DNA from: Bacteroidota bacterium
Lineage (GTDB): Bacteria > Bacteroidota > Bacteroidia > Bacteroidales > FEN-979
Direction of reading: 5' to 3'
Assembly (NCBI GenBank): GCA_026391715.1
Contig: JAPLDO010000167.1
Coordinates: 1-56,716 of the forward strand
Length of the DNA: 56,716 nucleotides
Both the position numbers and the translations under genes were made by a program. The notes beneath the pieces are model-generated. The model saw nothing but the letters and a program-made list of their open reading frames with translations, did no database searches and had not been told where the DNA came from. Below are positions 1-9,237 of this stretch, in pieces. Positions within the stretch are counted from its first letter, which is position 1. Every line of letters starts with the position of its first letter.

Positions 1-6
1 GAGTAG

Positions 7-61
7 GCTCAAGGTTTCAGGTTCAAGGTTTCAAATTCTAAATTCCAAATTCCAAATTCCA
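7..61 (+). repeat. short tandem-repeat leader upstream of agmatine deiminase
   Basis: The bases before the start codon are imperfect repeats of 6-7 bp (CAAGGTTT and then ATTCCAA units), and the last unit runs straight into the ATG. From about position 29 to the start codon there is no G on the coding strand. No Shine-Dalgarno sequence is visible. Similar leaders precede other genes in this window. Confidence 0.75.
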
Positions 62-1123
62 ATGTTTTTAATTACAGAAAACTCTCCAAAATTGCAAGGG
101 TATCATTTTCCAGCCGAATGGCATCAACACCGGGCAACATGGCTGAGCTACCCGCATGATGATTCCTATTCCTGGCCTGGAACTCTGGACAGGATTTTTC
201 CTTTTTACAACCAGTTTATCAGGGAGTTGACAAAGGGAGAACAGGTTTGTATCAATGTCAGAAATGAATCGCTGAAAAACAGCGTTTTCAGCGACCTTGC
301 AGAAATCGGAACTGACATGTCGAAGATCACATTACTAATCCATCCCACCAATGATGCATGGTGTCGCGATCATGGACCGGCATTTCTGATCAACCCGGAA
401 AGCGCTATTCCCAAAGTGATTGTGAGCTGGCGATATAATGCGTGGGGAAACAAATACGATCATGATTTGGATGAACAAATACCGGGGCTTATTGGGGAAT
501 ATCTTAACATTCCGGTTTACTTCCCTGGAATAGTAATGGAAGGAGGCGCTGTTGATTTCAATGGAAAAGGAACTCTGCTTACGACCACACAATGTTTGTT
601 GAACGAAAATCGTAATCCGGAATTATTGCAGACCGAGATAGAAGCATACCTCCGGGAGTTTTATGGCGTTGAACAGATATTATGGCTTGATGAAGGCATT
701 GAAGGGGACGATACCAACGGACATATTGACGACATTACCAGATTTTTCAGGGAAGATGCTGTTGTAACTATGGTTGAACCCCGCAAATCTGATGCTAATC
801 ACAACATTCTGTCAAATAACCTGAAGAAATTAAAATCTTTCCGCCTGACCAATGGCAAACAGCTTGATATTGCCGAGATGCCAATGCCAAAACCGGTGAT
901 TTTTGAGGGACAGCGGTTGCCAGCCTCTTATGCAAATTTCTACATCGCAAACAATTCTGTGATCGTGCCAAATTTTCGCTGCAAAGAAGATGACCGGGCA
1001 ATGAGGATTCTTGAGGAATGTTTTCCCGATCGAAGCATAATTGGAGTTGATTCTTTTGAAATTATCTGGGGACTCGGCTCATTTCATTGCCTTTCGCAAC
1101 AGGAACCCGTCGCTATTTCTTAG
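62..1123 (+). CDS. aguA: agmatine deiminase family protein
   Basis: Hydrolyses agmatine to N-carbamoylputrescine and ammonia in putrescine synthesis; the family is cytosolic. The 353-residue length is normal for bacterial enzymes. Hallmarks of the peptidyl-arginine/agmatine deiminase fold are visible: WCRDHGP in the N-terminal third, MEGGAVDFNGKGTLLTT near residue 160, GIEGDDTNGHIDD near residue 215 with the catalytic acid and histidine, and the nucleophilic cysteine in GSFHCLSQQ at residue 343, ten residues from the end. The start at 62 directly follows a repeat leader. The 3' end overlaps the convergent chorismate synthase gene by 45 bp. No carbamoylputrescine amidase lies next to it here. 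Confidence 0.93.
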   Translation: MFLITENSPKLQGYHFPAEWHQHRATWLSYPHDDSYSWPGTLDRIFPFYNQFIRELTKGEQVCINVRNESLKNSVFSDLAEIGTDMSKITLLIHPTNDAWCRDHGPAFLINPESAIPKVIVSWRYNAWGNKYDHDLDEQIPGLIGEYLNIPVYFPGIVMEGGAVDFNGKGTLLTTTQCLLNENRNPELLQTEIEAYLREFYGVEQILWLDEGIEGDDTNGHIDDITRFFREDAVVTMVEPRKSDANHNILSNNLKKLKSFRLTNGKQLDIAEMPMPKPVIFEGQRLPASYANFYIANNSVIVPNFRCKEDDRAMRILEECFPDRSIIGVDSFEIIWGLGSFHCLSQQEPVAIS

Positions 1124-2149
1124 CCCCTGGTCTGCCATAACGAGAGCCGTCATAGCTTCCACTATTGGTAGCGCGCGGGGAACTACGCAAACATCATGTC
1201 GTCCCTTTCCTTTGAGTATCGTTTTTTCGCCTGATACGGTTACTGTTTCCTGATCCATCATCAATGTTGAAGCGGGCTTGAATGCAACTCTGAATGTGAT
1301 CTCCATCCCGTTGCTGATTCCGCCCTGAATTCCTCCGGAATTGTTTGACAATGTTCTGATTTTTCCCGCTTCGTTGGTAAAGACGTCATTATGTTCTGAA
1401 CCTTTCATTGCGGCGCAGGCGAAACCTGATCCATATTCAAATCCTTTTACCGCGTTGATGCTCATCATTGCTTTTGCCAGATCAGCCTGAAGTTTGTCGA
1501 ATACCGGTTCGCCAATCCCCGCAGGAACTCCGGTAATCGTACAGGAAATTATCCCGCCGATGGTATCTCCGGTGATTTTCAACTCTTCCAGAAAACGGAT
1601 GATATCACTATTGAAAATCACAGTTTTTTCATAATGAACGGCGGATCCGGGATCGTTTAAAGCATACCCGCCAATTTGTGAAATTCGCGCGTTGATATTG
1701 ATTTTGCGCTGATGCAGCAGTAGCTTTGCGAAGGCTCCTCCGTCTACGCGCGCCACAGTTTCCCGCGCTGATGAACGCCCTCCGCCACGATAGTCGCGGA
1801 TTCCATATTTCTGCTGGTAAGTAAAATCGGCATGCGAAGGACGGTAAACATCTTTCAAGTGTTCGTAATCAGCAGGTTTTTGATCGTGATTGTAAACAAG
1901 AAAAGCAATAGGGGCACCGGTTGAACGCCCCTCAAAAACTCCGGATAAAATTTCGATGAGATCGTCTTCGTGGCGGGGCGAAGAGAAAAAATCCAGCCCC
2001 GGTCGTCGCCGGTTCAGTTCCGACTGAATAAAATCAATGTCAATATTGATATTTGAAGGAAACCCATCAAGAACGCCGCCAACCGCAATGCCGTGCGACT
2101 CGCCAAAAGTAGTTAAAACAAGCGCTTTTCCAAAAGAATTCCCCGCCAT
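1079..2149 (-). CDS. aroC: chorismate synthase
   Basis: Converts 5-enolpyruvylshikimate-3-phosphate to chorismate with reduced FMN, the last step of the shikimate pathway; cytosolic. The 356-residue length fits the family. Visible signatures are the N-terminal GESHG motif, RRPGLDFFSSPRHEDD for substrate and flavin binding, YRGGGRSSARETVARV in the middle, and GGIQGGISNGMEI in the C-terminal half. The gene ends inside the 3' end of agmatine deiminase on the other strand, so the two C-terminal coding regions share DNA. The DUF349 gene lies 38 bp upstream on the same strand, so co-transcription is possible. Confidence 0.95.
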   Translation of the reverse strand: MAGNSFGKALVLTTFGESHGIAVGGVLDGFPSNINIDIDFIQSELNRRRPGLDFFSSPRHEDDLIEILSGVFEGRSTGAPIAFLVYNHDQKPADYEHLKDVYRPSHADFTYQQKYGIRDYRGGGRSSARETVARVDGGAFAKLLLHQRKININARISQIGGYALNDPGSAVHYEKTVIFNSDIIRFLEELKITGDTIGGIISCTITGVPAGIGEPVFDKLQADLAKAMMSINAVKGFEYGSGFACAAMKGSEHNDVFTNEAGKIRTLSNNSGGIQGGISNGMEITFRVAFKPASTLMMDQETVTVSGEKTILKGKGRHDVCVVPRALPIVEAMTALVMADQGLRNSDGFLLRKAMK

Positions 2150-2187
2150 AATTTCGCCATTTCGCTACATCGCCGCCTCGCTACTTC

Positions 2188-4473
2188 TTATAAACCTCCC
2201 TGTTGTTTCATAATTTTCATCTTGGCTTCGAGAACTTTCAGCTCGCTTTTAGCCATGTTGATTTTATGTTCAAACTCTTCACGGACAATTGCGGCGCTTT
2301 TCGATTTTGCAAAGAATCCAATATTATTCTCCCATAATGTGATTTCGTCCTTCATTTTGGTAATTCTCATTGCCAGCGTTTCCTTTTCCTTGCCAATAAC
2401 ACGCCTGGCATTGGGATCGCTCTTCATGTGGTCAAATCTGGCCTGGTAGCTTGCAGCGCTCATTTCGACGTCGCTGATTTTCAGCTTATCCATTTGCTCG
2501 TTGATCAGCGCGCGAAATTCATTGTGGAGACGGTCTTTCTCTTTCATTGGAACATGACCAATTTCGGTCCATTCACGCTGAAAATTTTTCAGGACGTCAA
2601 GATTCGCGGTTTTATCGGCGCCAAATTGAAATTCTCTGAGGCGGGTCAACAGACCGAGTTTTTTATTCAGATTTTCTGTTTCACTTGCCTGCATATTGGA
2701 AAAATATGCTTGTTTGGTATTGAAAAAGGCGTCGCAGGCTGAACGAAAGCGTTTCCATAACTTATCAGAATGTTTTTTGGGAACCGGACCAATATTTTTC
2801 CAGTCATTCTGAAGCCGGATTAGTTCATTGGTTGTCTTTTTCCAATCGGCGCTGGTGTTCAGCGCTTCAGCCTGCATACATAGTTCAACCTTAAGGTTGT
2901 AATTATGCATCTGCTGCTCCTTCAGTTTGTCAAAATATTCCTTTTTAACTGCAAAAAAAGCATCGAGGCTGGCTTTAAACCGCGTCCATATCTCAACATT
3001 CATTTTTTGCGGAACCGGTCCGATATTTTTCCAAATCTTAAGTAAGTCATTGACCTTATTTGTATTATCCTGCCATTCTTTAATCGAATCATTTTTAAGT
3101 TCCAGTATCACTTCGCCTTGTTCACAAAGAGCAATCTTTGTCTCCATGTTACGGTTCTGTTCATCCTCAACCAAGGCGTAATGTTCGCGACGACGATCGT
3201 TGATTTTATCGGTTGCGTTTTTAAAACGTTCCCAGATTTCATCTTTTTTATCGGCAGGCACCGGACCAATCTCTTTCCAATCTTCATGATATTTCTGAAG
3301 TTTTCTGAACGACCTGATAATTGAAGTTTCAAGTAATAATTCCTCTGTCCTCTCGCACACTGAGATTTTTGCTTCCAGATTTTTCTTCAGGTCAAGGTCT
3401 TTAAGCTCTTTATTCAGCTTGACTTTTTCAAAGAATTTCTCAACCAGGAAATGGTAATTTTGCCAAAGGTTATTGATCTCGGTGCGTGGCACCATTCCTA
3501 TTTCTTTCCAACGATCCTGTAAAATTTTGAATTCATCGTAAGTTTTCTTCAGGGTTTCCTCCGAACTAATCAACGCTTTTAAAGAGTCGAGGATTTCAAA
3601 TTTCCGTTTAAGATTATATTGTTTGATCTTTTCCTGTTCTTCGGCAAACTTTATCTTGTTGGCGCGATATATATTGAATAATTCATTAAACTTAACCTCC
3701 AGAGCATCCGGCTCCGTTGAAAGTTCTTCCTTGGTTACCCCCTCTTCACTAACCTGTTCATATTTTTCGAGGCTCTCTTCCTTTTTCTTTTTCAAAAAAG
3801 CTACCTTGATAAGCGCGATGCGGGTTTTAACGGCATTGAAATCGGTTTCTGCAACAGCTTGTTCCAATAATCCAACCAGTTCATCTCTCGAAAATGAATC
3901 GTAATTCACATCAGATTCAACAATAAGATGTTCCATGTTATCTTCGGTAACTTCATCGGGATGCTCTTCCAGATGTTCTTCATGCATTGTTTCCAGCAAT
4001 AAATCGCCTGAGTTTTCATCAGCGGCTATCAATACATTTTCAACATGTTCCTGAGATTCAGAAGAAATCGGTTCAATTTCAATTTGTTCAAAGGCTTCTA
4101 TTGAAGTAGGTTCGATTTCGATTTGTTCAGGAGTTTCAAATGAAGTTGTTTCGGGTGCAACTTGCTCAGGTAATTCCGATTCAGTTACCAAAGGAAAAGT
4201 AAGATCAGCAGTTTCGCTAATCTCAACGGCTACTGGTATTTCATCAATAGCTTCCTCAATGACCGGCGCTATATCAACTTCAACAGAAGCGGCAGGAAAA
4301 ACTGATTCCAGAGGCGCATCATCGGTTTGCTGGGTAATTTCAGACTGATTCGCATCAGTTGGAAGGGTTGTTTCGGCATTATCCGCAGTAATTTCTGTGG
4401 CGGCAATAATCTCCTCCTGATCGGAAGTTGTCTCCAGTTCAGGATTCCGGGGTGTGTTTTCTGAAGTTTTCAT
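2188..4473 (-). CDS. DUF349 repeat protein with acidic N-terminal region
   Basis: 761 residues without signal peptide or membrane segment. The first ~200 residues are Glu/Thr/Ile-rich low complexity, with a repeated EQIEIEP-like motif. The rest is a series of about five DUF349 units, each a charged helical pair ending in a motif such as WKEIGPVPxKxxDxxWxRFK (GMVP, GPVP, GPVP, GPVP, GHVP variants). The C-terminal ~90 residues are predicted coiled coil. DUF349 proteins are widespread in Bacteroidota and of unknown biochemical function. The gene probably shares a transcript with aroC. The family call is firm; the role is unknown. Confidence 0.88.
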   Translation of the reverse strand: MKTSENTPRNPELETTSDQEEIIAATEITADNAETTLPTDANQSEITQQTDDAPLESVFPAASVEVDIAPVIEEAIDEIPVAVEISETADLTFPLVTESELPEQVAPETTSFETPEQIEIEPTSIEAFEQIEIEPISSESQEHVENVLIAADENSGDLLLETMHEEHLEEHPDEVTEDNMEHLIVESDVNYDSFSRDELVGLLEQAVAETDFNAVKTRIALIKVAFLKKKKEESLEKYEQVSEEGVTKEELSTEPDALEVKFNELFNIYRANKIKFAEEQEKIKQYNLKRKFEILDSLKALISSEETLKKTYDEFKILQDRWKEIGMVPRTEINNLWQNYHFLVEKFFEKVKLNKELKDLDLKKNLEAKISVCERTEELLLETSIIRSFRKLQKYHEDWKEIGPVPADKKDEIWERFKNATDKINDRRREHYALVEDEQNRNMETKIALCEQGEVILELKNDSIKEWQDNTNKVNDLLKIWKNIGPVPQKMNVEIWTRFKASLDAFFAVKKEYFDKLKEQQMHNYNLKVELCMQAEALNTSADWKKTTNELIRLQNDWKNIGPVPKKHSDKLWKRFRSACDAFFNTKQAYFSNMQASETENLNKKLGLLTRLREFQFGADKTANLDVLKNFQREWTEIGHVPMKEKDRLHNEFRALINEQMDKLKISDVEMSAASYQARFDHMKSDPNARRVIGKEKETLAMRITKMKDEITLWENNIGFFAKSKSAAIVREEFEHKINMAKSELKVLEAKMKIMKQQGGL

Positions 4474-4586
4474 TCGTAGTTAAGATCCGTTAAAAAATGA
4501 ATTTTAGTAAGAGTCCGACTTATGCCGGTTTTTGCGATAAAGGTCAGCAAAAGTACAAATTATTTCAAAACCAATGTATAGATTGG

Positions 4587-6890
4587 TTAAGGCATTGCCC
4601 TATCATTAAAAATGATAAAACCGAAATTGAAGTTCAGTGTGAATTTATCAGCCATTTTATCATAATAGTTTAATGTAATACCAACAGGTCCAAGCGGACT
4701 GTGATACACAAGCGCAGTGGAAGCCATGTATGCGCGGTCAGAAAATTTCTGACCGTACCAGGCAGAGAAATCATCTGAATTTTGTTTAATTTCCTGATAT
4801 GGCTGAAAAAGATAGCCTTCGAGCCGGTACTCAACTTTTTTAAAGATTCTTAAAACCACCTTCATTCCAACAGCCGCGTAACTATTGGCAATGAACGGCG
4901 GCAAAAAAAAGGTTTGAGACTCGGGAAGAGGCTGAAAGGCAGACGCGTATAGTAAACTTGAGAGATAATTTGAGAACAATGGCTGATTAGAAATTACACC
5001 TTCGCCATAAAAACCGAGCCTGACGGGACCGAATGACTCAAAATAATTATCATATAAGAGGTGCAGCCTGAAAAAGTCATGTCCCTGAACCACGTCGTTT
5101 TTATTGGTGGTTGTTGAACCGGGTAACATGCTTTCGATTCCATTGATATAGGATAATTTCACTAATAACCTCACTCCTGAATTTGGATATTGCTTCCGGT
5201 TCAGTGAATTCAAATCGAATGATAACATGGGGGAAACAAAAGCAAAGGAGGTTTGGTCGGCAGTGTCGTTGCGCGAAAACTGATTGTTCTTATAGTATTT
5301 GTTGTTGGTAAAGGCATAATTGACGCCCAGCGAAAGTTTACCTGTCATGGTTACAGGAACGCCGACTGCAAGTTTTCCGAAATATTCCTGCCCGATGATA
5401 TATCCGGGGTTTTTATCATCAAAGAAGAAAGTGGTATTCCTGAAATAATTGAAATGGTTGTATGTATAAGCAATTTCGGCAAACCAGGGAATTTTTGAAT
5501 TAAAGTCAACCCGACCATCCAGTTTCGCAGAACTGTAAACCCTTCCGAAGTAACCATTGACGTAAAACCTAAACGCTTTAGTCCATAAATATTTGTACTG
5601 TAGTTCAAGAAATGCTTCACTGGTATTGGCGAGAGAAAAATTACCGCCAAACTGCGCGCTGAAATTATTCGCCTGTGTAATATCAAGATAGAGATCATAG
5701 AAGCCGGTTGCCACGTTGTACTTTGCCGTGGGATAAACAAGTTTCACAAACCCTTCATCAAGAAACCGGAAATACTCATTGCAAAGCTCATCAAAGGTGA
5801 TTGTTCGCTTTCCGTGTTTTAGCAGTTGACGAATATATGCTGATTGAGTATTGTTCAATCCTGTAACAATTATTGAGTCGAACTGCAATACCGGCTTTTT
5901 CATATTGAAGGTTGCGCGTCTTGCTGCCATACTTTTATAATCAGGAGTATCGCGAACGAGAGCGCGAATATCTTTGATTTTTCGCATGGTTGAAACATAC
6001 CCGCTATCCGCCAGTTCAGATGTATGAGAAAAATCGAGCAGGCTTATCTGAGGGATGCTGGGAACGATCATTACAGAATTTGGGTAAGCAATAGTGTCGC
6101 TCTGGCGCTCCATAAGCATGGTAAGCAATTGGGAAATCATATCATCCTTGTCAGCTTTCTTATATCTTCTTGCCACGCGACTTCCGATAATCACGTCCGG
6201 CTTAAATTCACGGATGGCTACATCACATGGAAAATTATTATAAATTCCGCCATCAAATACAAGTTTATTATTTATTTCCAATGGATTAAAAAAGAGAGGC
6301 AGGCTCATGGATCCACGTATCGAGGCGCTTAAATCTCCTTTTGCGAATACAAGTTGCTGTGACGAATCTATATCGGCAACAAGGCATCGGAAAGGGATCA
6401 TCAAACTGTCGAAGTTACCTTTAGAAACAGCATTGGCAGAAGAAAAGATTCGCATGATTTCTAAATCAATTTCATAAGTTTTCAGAAGTTGAGTTGGTAA
6501 GATGGAGGTAATTTTCCGTCTGAAGTCAAACCGGGTTGTTATCCATGAAGCGTTAGGATCTTCGCGGCGATAATAAAAGTTGTATTTATCGTCCAAAGTC
6601 CCTGATGCCCATCGTTGAAATTCTTCGGATGACATGATCTTTTCAATTTCATCCGGTGAATACCCACTGGCATACATTCCTCCAATTATGGCGCCTATGG
6701 AAGTTCCAACTATATAATCAATCGGGATATGTTTTTCCTCCAGCGCTTTCAGAACGCCGATGTGAGCGCCTCCCTTGGCTGCGCCGCCACTGAGAACAAG
6801 GGCAACTTTTTGTGCTGGTAAATTAACACAAATGCAAAATGCAAAATGAAAAATTACGAAAATGGTTAAGAATGTTCTAAAGGCTTTCAT
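4587..6890 (-). CDS. patatin-like phospholipase fused to outer-membrane beta-barrel
   Basis: 767 residues. An N-terminal hydrophobic signal sequence (about residues 1-26) is followed by a patatin domain with oxyanion loop SGGAAKGGAHIGVL, the nucleophile elbow GTSIG, and the catalytic aspartate in FDGGIYNNFP. A POTRA-like segment follows (around residues 335-410), then a C-terminal region rich in alternating aromatic beta-strands ending in NFNFGFIIF, typical of a BamA/TpsB-type barrel. This is the PlpD-like, type Vd architecture: a lipase presented or released across the outer membrane. The hydrophobic core of the signal peptide is encoded by tandem CATTTTG repeats. Confidence 0.9.
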   Translation of the reverse strand: MKAFRTFLTIFVIFHFAFCICVNLPAQKVALVLSGGAAKGGAHIGVLKALEEKHIPIDYIVGTSIGAIIGGMYASGYSPDEIEKIMSSEEFQRWASGTLDDKYNFYYRREDPNASWITTRFDFRRKITSILPTQLLKTYEIDLEIMRIFSSANAVSKGNFDSLMIPFRCLVADIDSSQQLVFAKGDLSASIRGSMSLPLFFNPLEINNKLVFDGGIYNNFPCDVAIREFKPDVIIGSRVARRYKKADKDDMISQLLTMLMERQSDTIAYPNSVMIVPSIPQISLLDFSHTSELADSGYVSTMRKIKDIRALVRDTPDYKSMAARRATFNMKKPVLQFDSIIVTGLNNTQSAYIRQLLKHGKRTITFDELCNEYFRFLDEGFVKLVYPTAKYNVATGFYDLYLDITQANNFSAQFGGNFSLANTSEAFLELQYKYLWTKAFRFYVNGYFGRVYSSAKLDGRVDFNSKIPWFAEIAYTYNHFNYFRNTTFFFDDKNPGYIIGQEYFGKLAVGVPVTMTGKLSLGVNYAFTNNKYYKNNQFSRNDTADQTSFAFVSPMLSFDLNSLNRKQYPNSGVRLLVKLSYINGIESMLPGSTTTNKNDVVQGHDFFRLHLLYDNYFESFGPVRLGFYGEGVISNQPLFSNYLSSLLYASAFQPLPESQTFFLPPFIANSYAAVGMKVVLRIFKKVEYRLEGYLFQPYQEIKQNSDDFSAWYGQKFSDRAYMASTALVYHSPLGPVGITLNYYDKMADKFTLNFNFGFIIFNDRAMP

Positions 6891-6962
6891 TTCGTATAAA
6901 ATGAAGGAACAAATATACTAGCTATAATGCAAACGAGCTAAATTATGACATTTTGATCGCAG

Positions 6963-7066
6963 GTTACAGGTTCCAGATTCCAAATACTTGCTTTCAAGGC
7001 TTGTTAAACTTTAAATTTCTCTCGTTTTTCTTTTGAGATTTGGAACTTGGAATTTGAGACTTGGAA
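6963..7066. repeat. dispersed intergenic element made of short direct and inverted repeats
   Basis: The 272-bp gap between the patatin and glycosyltransferase genes holds ATTCCAAAT and TTGCTTTCAAGG on the left, a CTCGTTTTTCTTTTGAG core, then ATTTGGAACTTGGAATTT units on the right. The arms are loosely inverted. A clearly related element lies at 27081-27160, and a partial copy is fused to the 3' end of the esterase at 15553-15594. No open reading frame is present. Confidence 0.6.
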
Positions 7067-7162
7067 TTTTTTAAACGCGAAGTTTTATCCTGTTTTGAGT
7101 AAACATGTAATCTGTAAATAGGAATATCCGATTCCACAACTGAAATTTTCAAAACTTATTTT

Positions 7163-9190
7163 TCAACTCGATTTTTGGCTTACCCAATGTTTATCAACCA
7201 TAAATCTTTCATCCCTGCAGGCTTTTAAACACTGACAGTTCTTGCAAACCCCGTAAATAAACGGATTGCCACTACGTAGGCGAACCCTGAAATTATCCAT
7301 TGTGTATGTGAGTTTCATTGGATTCCACAAATATGTAGTGAATATCAGACTATGATGCCTTAATTCAATATCGCTGATACGGATAGAAATAAATGCACGA
7401 CCCAGAGCGCCTGGTTGGACAAATTCATTAACCGCCGCCGAAGTCCAGTAAACAGTTTTATCCCCTGAAGTTACTGTTGCCACCAGCCATGCGCCGGGAA
7501 ATATTTGCGGCGTTATCAAATCAATTGAAATATCAATAACGTCGTCGCGTGTAAGTATCATGCCACGTAAACCATTACTGTATGTCGGACTAAATTCCGC
7601 CAGCGTATCCCCCTGAAATGATTTGCAGCCTGAAATAAGCGGCGAATCGTTGCATTGTTTTTGATTAACATAACCCCATTCAAAAGGAATTGTTTCGAAT
7701 GTATTGGTTATTTCGGAAAAATATTCATTAAGAACCTTTATCGGTCGGTTTCTCGAAAAAATGTAAAAATCACCCCCATTATACATTTTATGTGTTATCA
7801 ACCAGGGAAATTTCTCTTGAATTATAGCATAAGTTTCCCAGGCAGTTGATGACAAACAACCAAAAACCAGATACTCAGTCCGAACTGAATCGAGAAAATT
7901 CACCAATCCTCTTTTACCGCCGGTATCCTCCAGGTAAACAAACGGAAGTCCGGTAAATTCCGTTTTATTCAGATAATATTGATTGATCTCCTTTTTTGTG
8001 TCAAGGATTACCTCGCAATTTTGAATGCCAAGTGAATCCAATGCCTTTTTTGATTCAGCAACAATTTCCCTGTATGGATGTTTATAAAAAATAGTATAGT
8101 GTCGGCGCTCAAAAATTAGCGATGGAATCAATATCAGTCCGGTGAGTGAAATCAAAATGAACTGGCGGCTGACACTGACAGTTTTAAAATATCCAAAAAG
8201 CAGAAACAGCAAATAAGGGAACGAAAAGATCAGAACTGAATTCTGAAGAACCGCGCTACGGTATCTGGAATACAAAAAACCAATCAAAACCGGGAGCAGA
8301 AACCAGATAGCCGAAATCAGGATAAATTTCCGGTTAACAGGCGGCGTCAACTCATACCAATATAAGGAAAGACTAATGAGAACAAAGATCAGCAGGTAGA
8401 CAAATACCGAAAAATGAAATACATATTGCAGGTAATCAAACAGAAAGTCGAATCTCGGTTTCTGCAGCCAGCCTTCCACGCCACCAATGCTAAGTTGATT
8501 AAAAAAGACCGGCAAATGTGGAATATACAGGATAATAGCAGCGCCGCAGGCAGCAAGGTATTTAAACCGGTTATTGCCCGAAGAGAAGAATAATCCCGTT
8601 ATTCCTACCATCACAGCGAATAACATACAAAAATGATGGTTGTAGGCGCACAATGCAGCGGCAATAGTAAAACCTGCAAGGTTCAGGTAATATTTCCTCT
8701 GATGATGAAAAAGAACGTTAGTCCAGAAATATACCATCGCCAACGAAAAAAAAAGTCCGCTGGAATAGGGTCGGGCAATCTGGCTGTACATTACCGTATA
8801 TTGAAGAAATGATATAAACGCTGCTGAAACCAGTCCGACCGTAGAGTTGAACCACTTTTTCCCAATCAGGTAAACCAGCCATACCGAAAGTAGTCCGAAA
8901 AGGATAAATGGCGTTTTCAGCGCAACTTCCGAAACGCCGAAAACCTTAATCATGTAATAAATGAATACCTGAACGCCGGCAGGATGGCCGTCGACCTTCA
9001 CGCCTTTTTCTATCAGATCATGGAAGTTGGAGAATTGCGCCCTGATAATTGCGCTGAATTCATCATGCGTAAACGGAATGTCGGGCAGCCGCCAGAATCT
9101 TAAAATCGCGCCAAACGCAAGTATAATGAGGATCAACCATGTATCTGTAATCCTAATCCTGCGAATGATGTTTTTGAAAAAATGAATCAT
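7163..9190 (-). CDS. GT39/ArnT-like integral membrane glycosyltransferase
   Basis: 675 residues. A first transmembrane helix near residues 16-32 is followed by the periplasmic loop motif FTHDEFSA, whose D-E pair matches the catalytic acidic residues of polyprenol-dependent GT-C (PMT/ArnT) enzymes. About ten further hydrophobic helices run to roughly residue 355. The C-terminal ~300 residues are a soluble domain. By family, it transfers a sugar from a lipid-phosphate donor to an extracytoplasmic acceptor. The acceptor cannot be deduced; the neighbours (a protease and a patatin) are not a glycan cluster. The last ~25 residues, with several cysteines, look low-complexity. Confidence 0.8.
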   Translation of the reverse strand: MIHFFKNIIRRIRITDTWLILIILAFGAILRFWRLPDIPFTHDEFSAIIRAQFSNFHDLIEKGVKVDGHPAGVQVFIYYMIKVFGVSEVALKTPFILFGLLSVWLVYLIGKKWFNSTVGLVSAAFISFLQYTVMYSQIARPYSSGLFFSLAMVYFWTNVLFHHQRKYYLNLAGFTIAAALCAYNHHFCMLFAVMVGITGLFFSSGNNRFKYLAACGAAIILYIPHLPVFFNQLSIGGVEGWLQKPRFDFLFDYLQYVFHFSVFVYLLIFVLISLSLYWYELTPPVNRKFILISAIWFLLPVLIGFLYSRYRSAVLQNSVLIFSFPYLLFLLFGYFKTVSVSRQFILISLTGLILIPSLIFERRHYTIFYKHPYREIVAESKKALDSLGIQNCEVILDTKKEINQYYLNKTEFTGLPFVYLEDTGGKRGLVNFLDSVRTEYLVFGCLSSTAWETYAIIQEKFPWLITHKMYNGGDFYIFSRNRPIKVLNEYFSEITNTFETIPFEWGYVNQKQCNDSPLISGCKSFQGDTLAEFSPTYSNGLRGMILTRDDVIDISIDLITPQIFPGAWLVATVTSGDKTVYWTSAAVNEFVQPGALGRAFISIRISDIELRHHSLIFTTYLWNPMKLTYTMDNFRVRLRSGNPFIYGVCKNCQCLKACRDERFMVDKHWVSQKSS

Positions 9191-9214
9191 GCAGATTGTG
9201 GAAAATTCGGTGTT

Positions 9215-9237
9215 GAGACGGGTTTCAAACCCGTCTC
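9215..9237 (-). terminator. perfect inverted repeat between two minus-strand genes
   Basis: GAGACGGGTTT is mirrored by AAACCCGTCTC around one central base, giving an 11-bp stem. It begins at the last base of the tricorn-protease stop codon and fills the gap to the next gene. A T-rich tract does not follow on the minus strand, so it may be a dispersed palindrome that works as an attenuator rather than a classical terminator. The outer GAGACG...CGTCTC is shared with the prophage palindromes at 23.4-34.5 kb. Confidence 0.55.
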
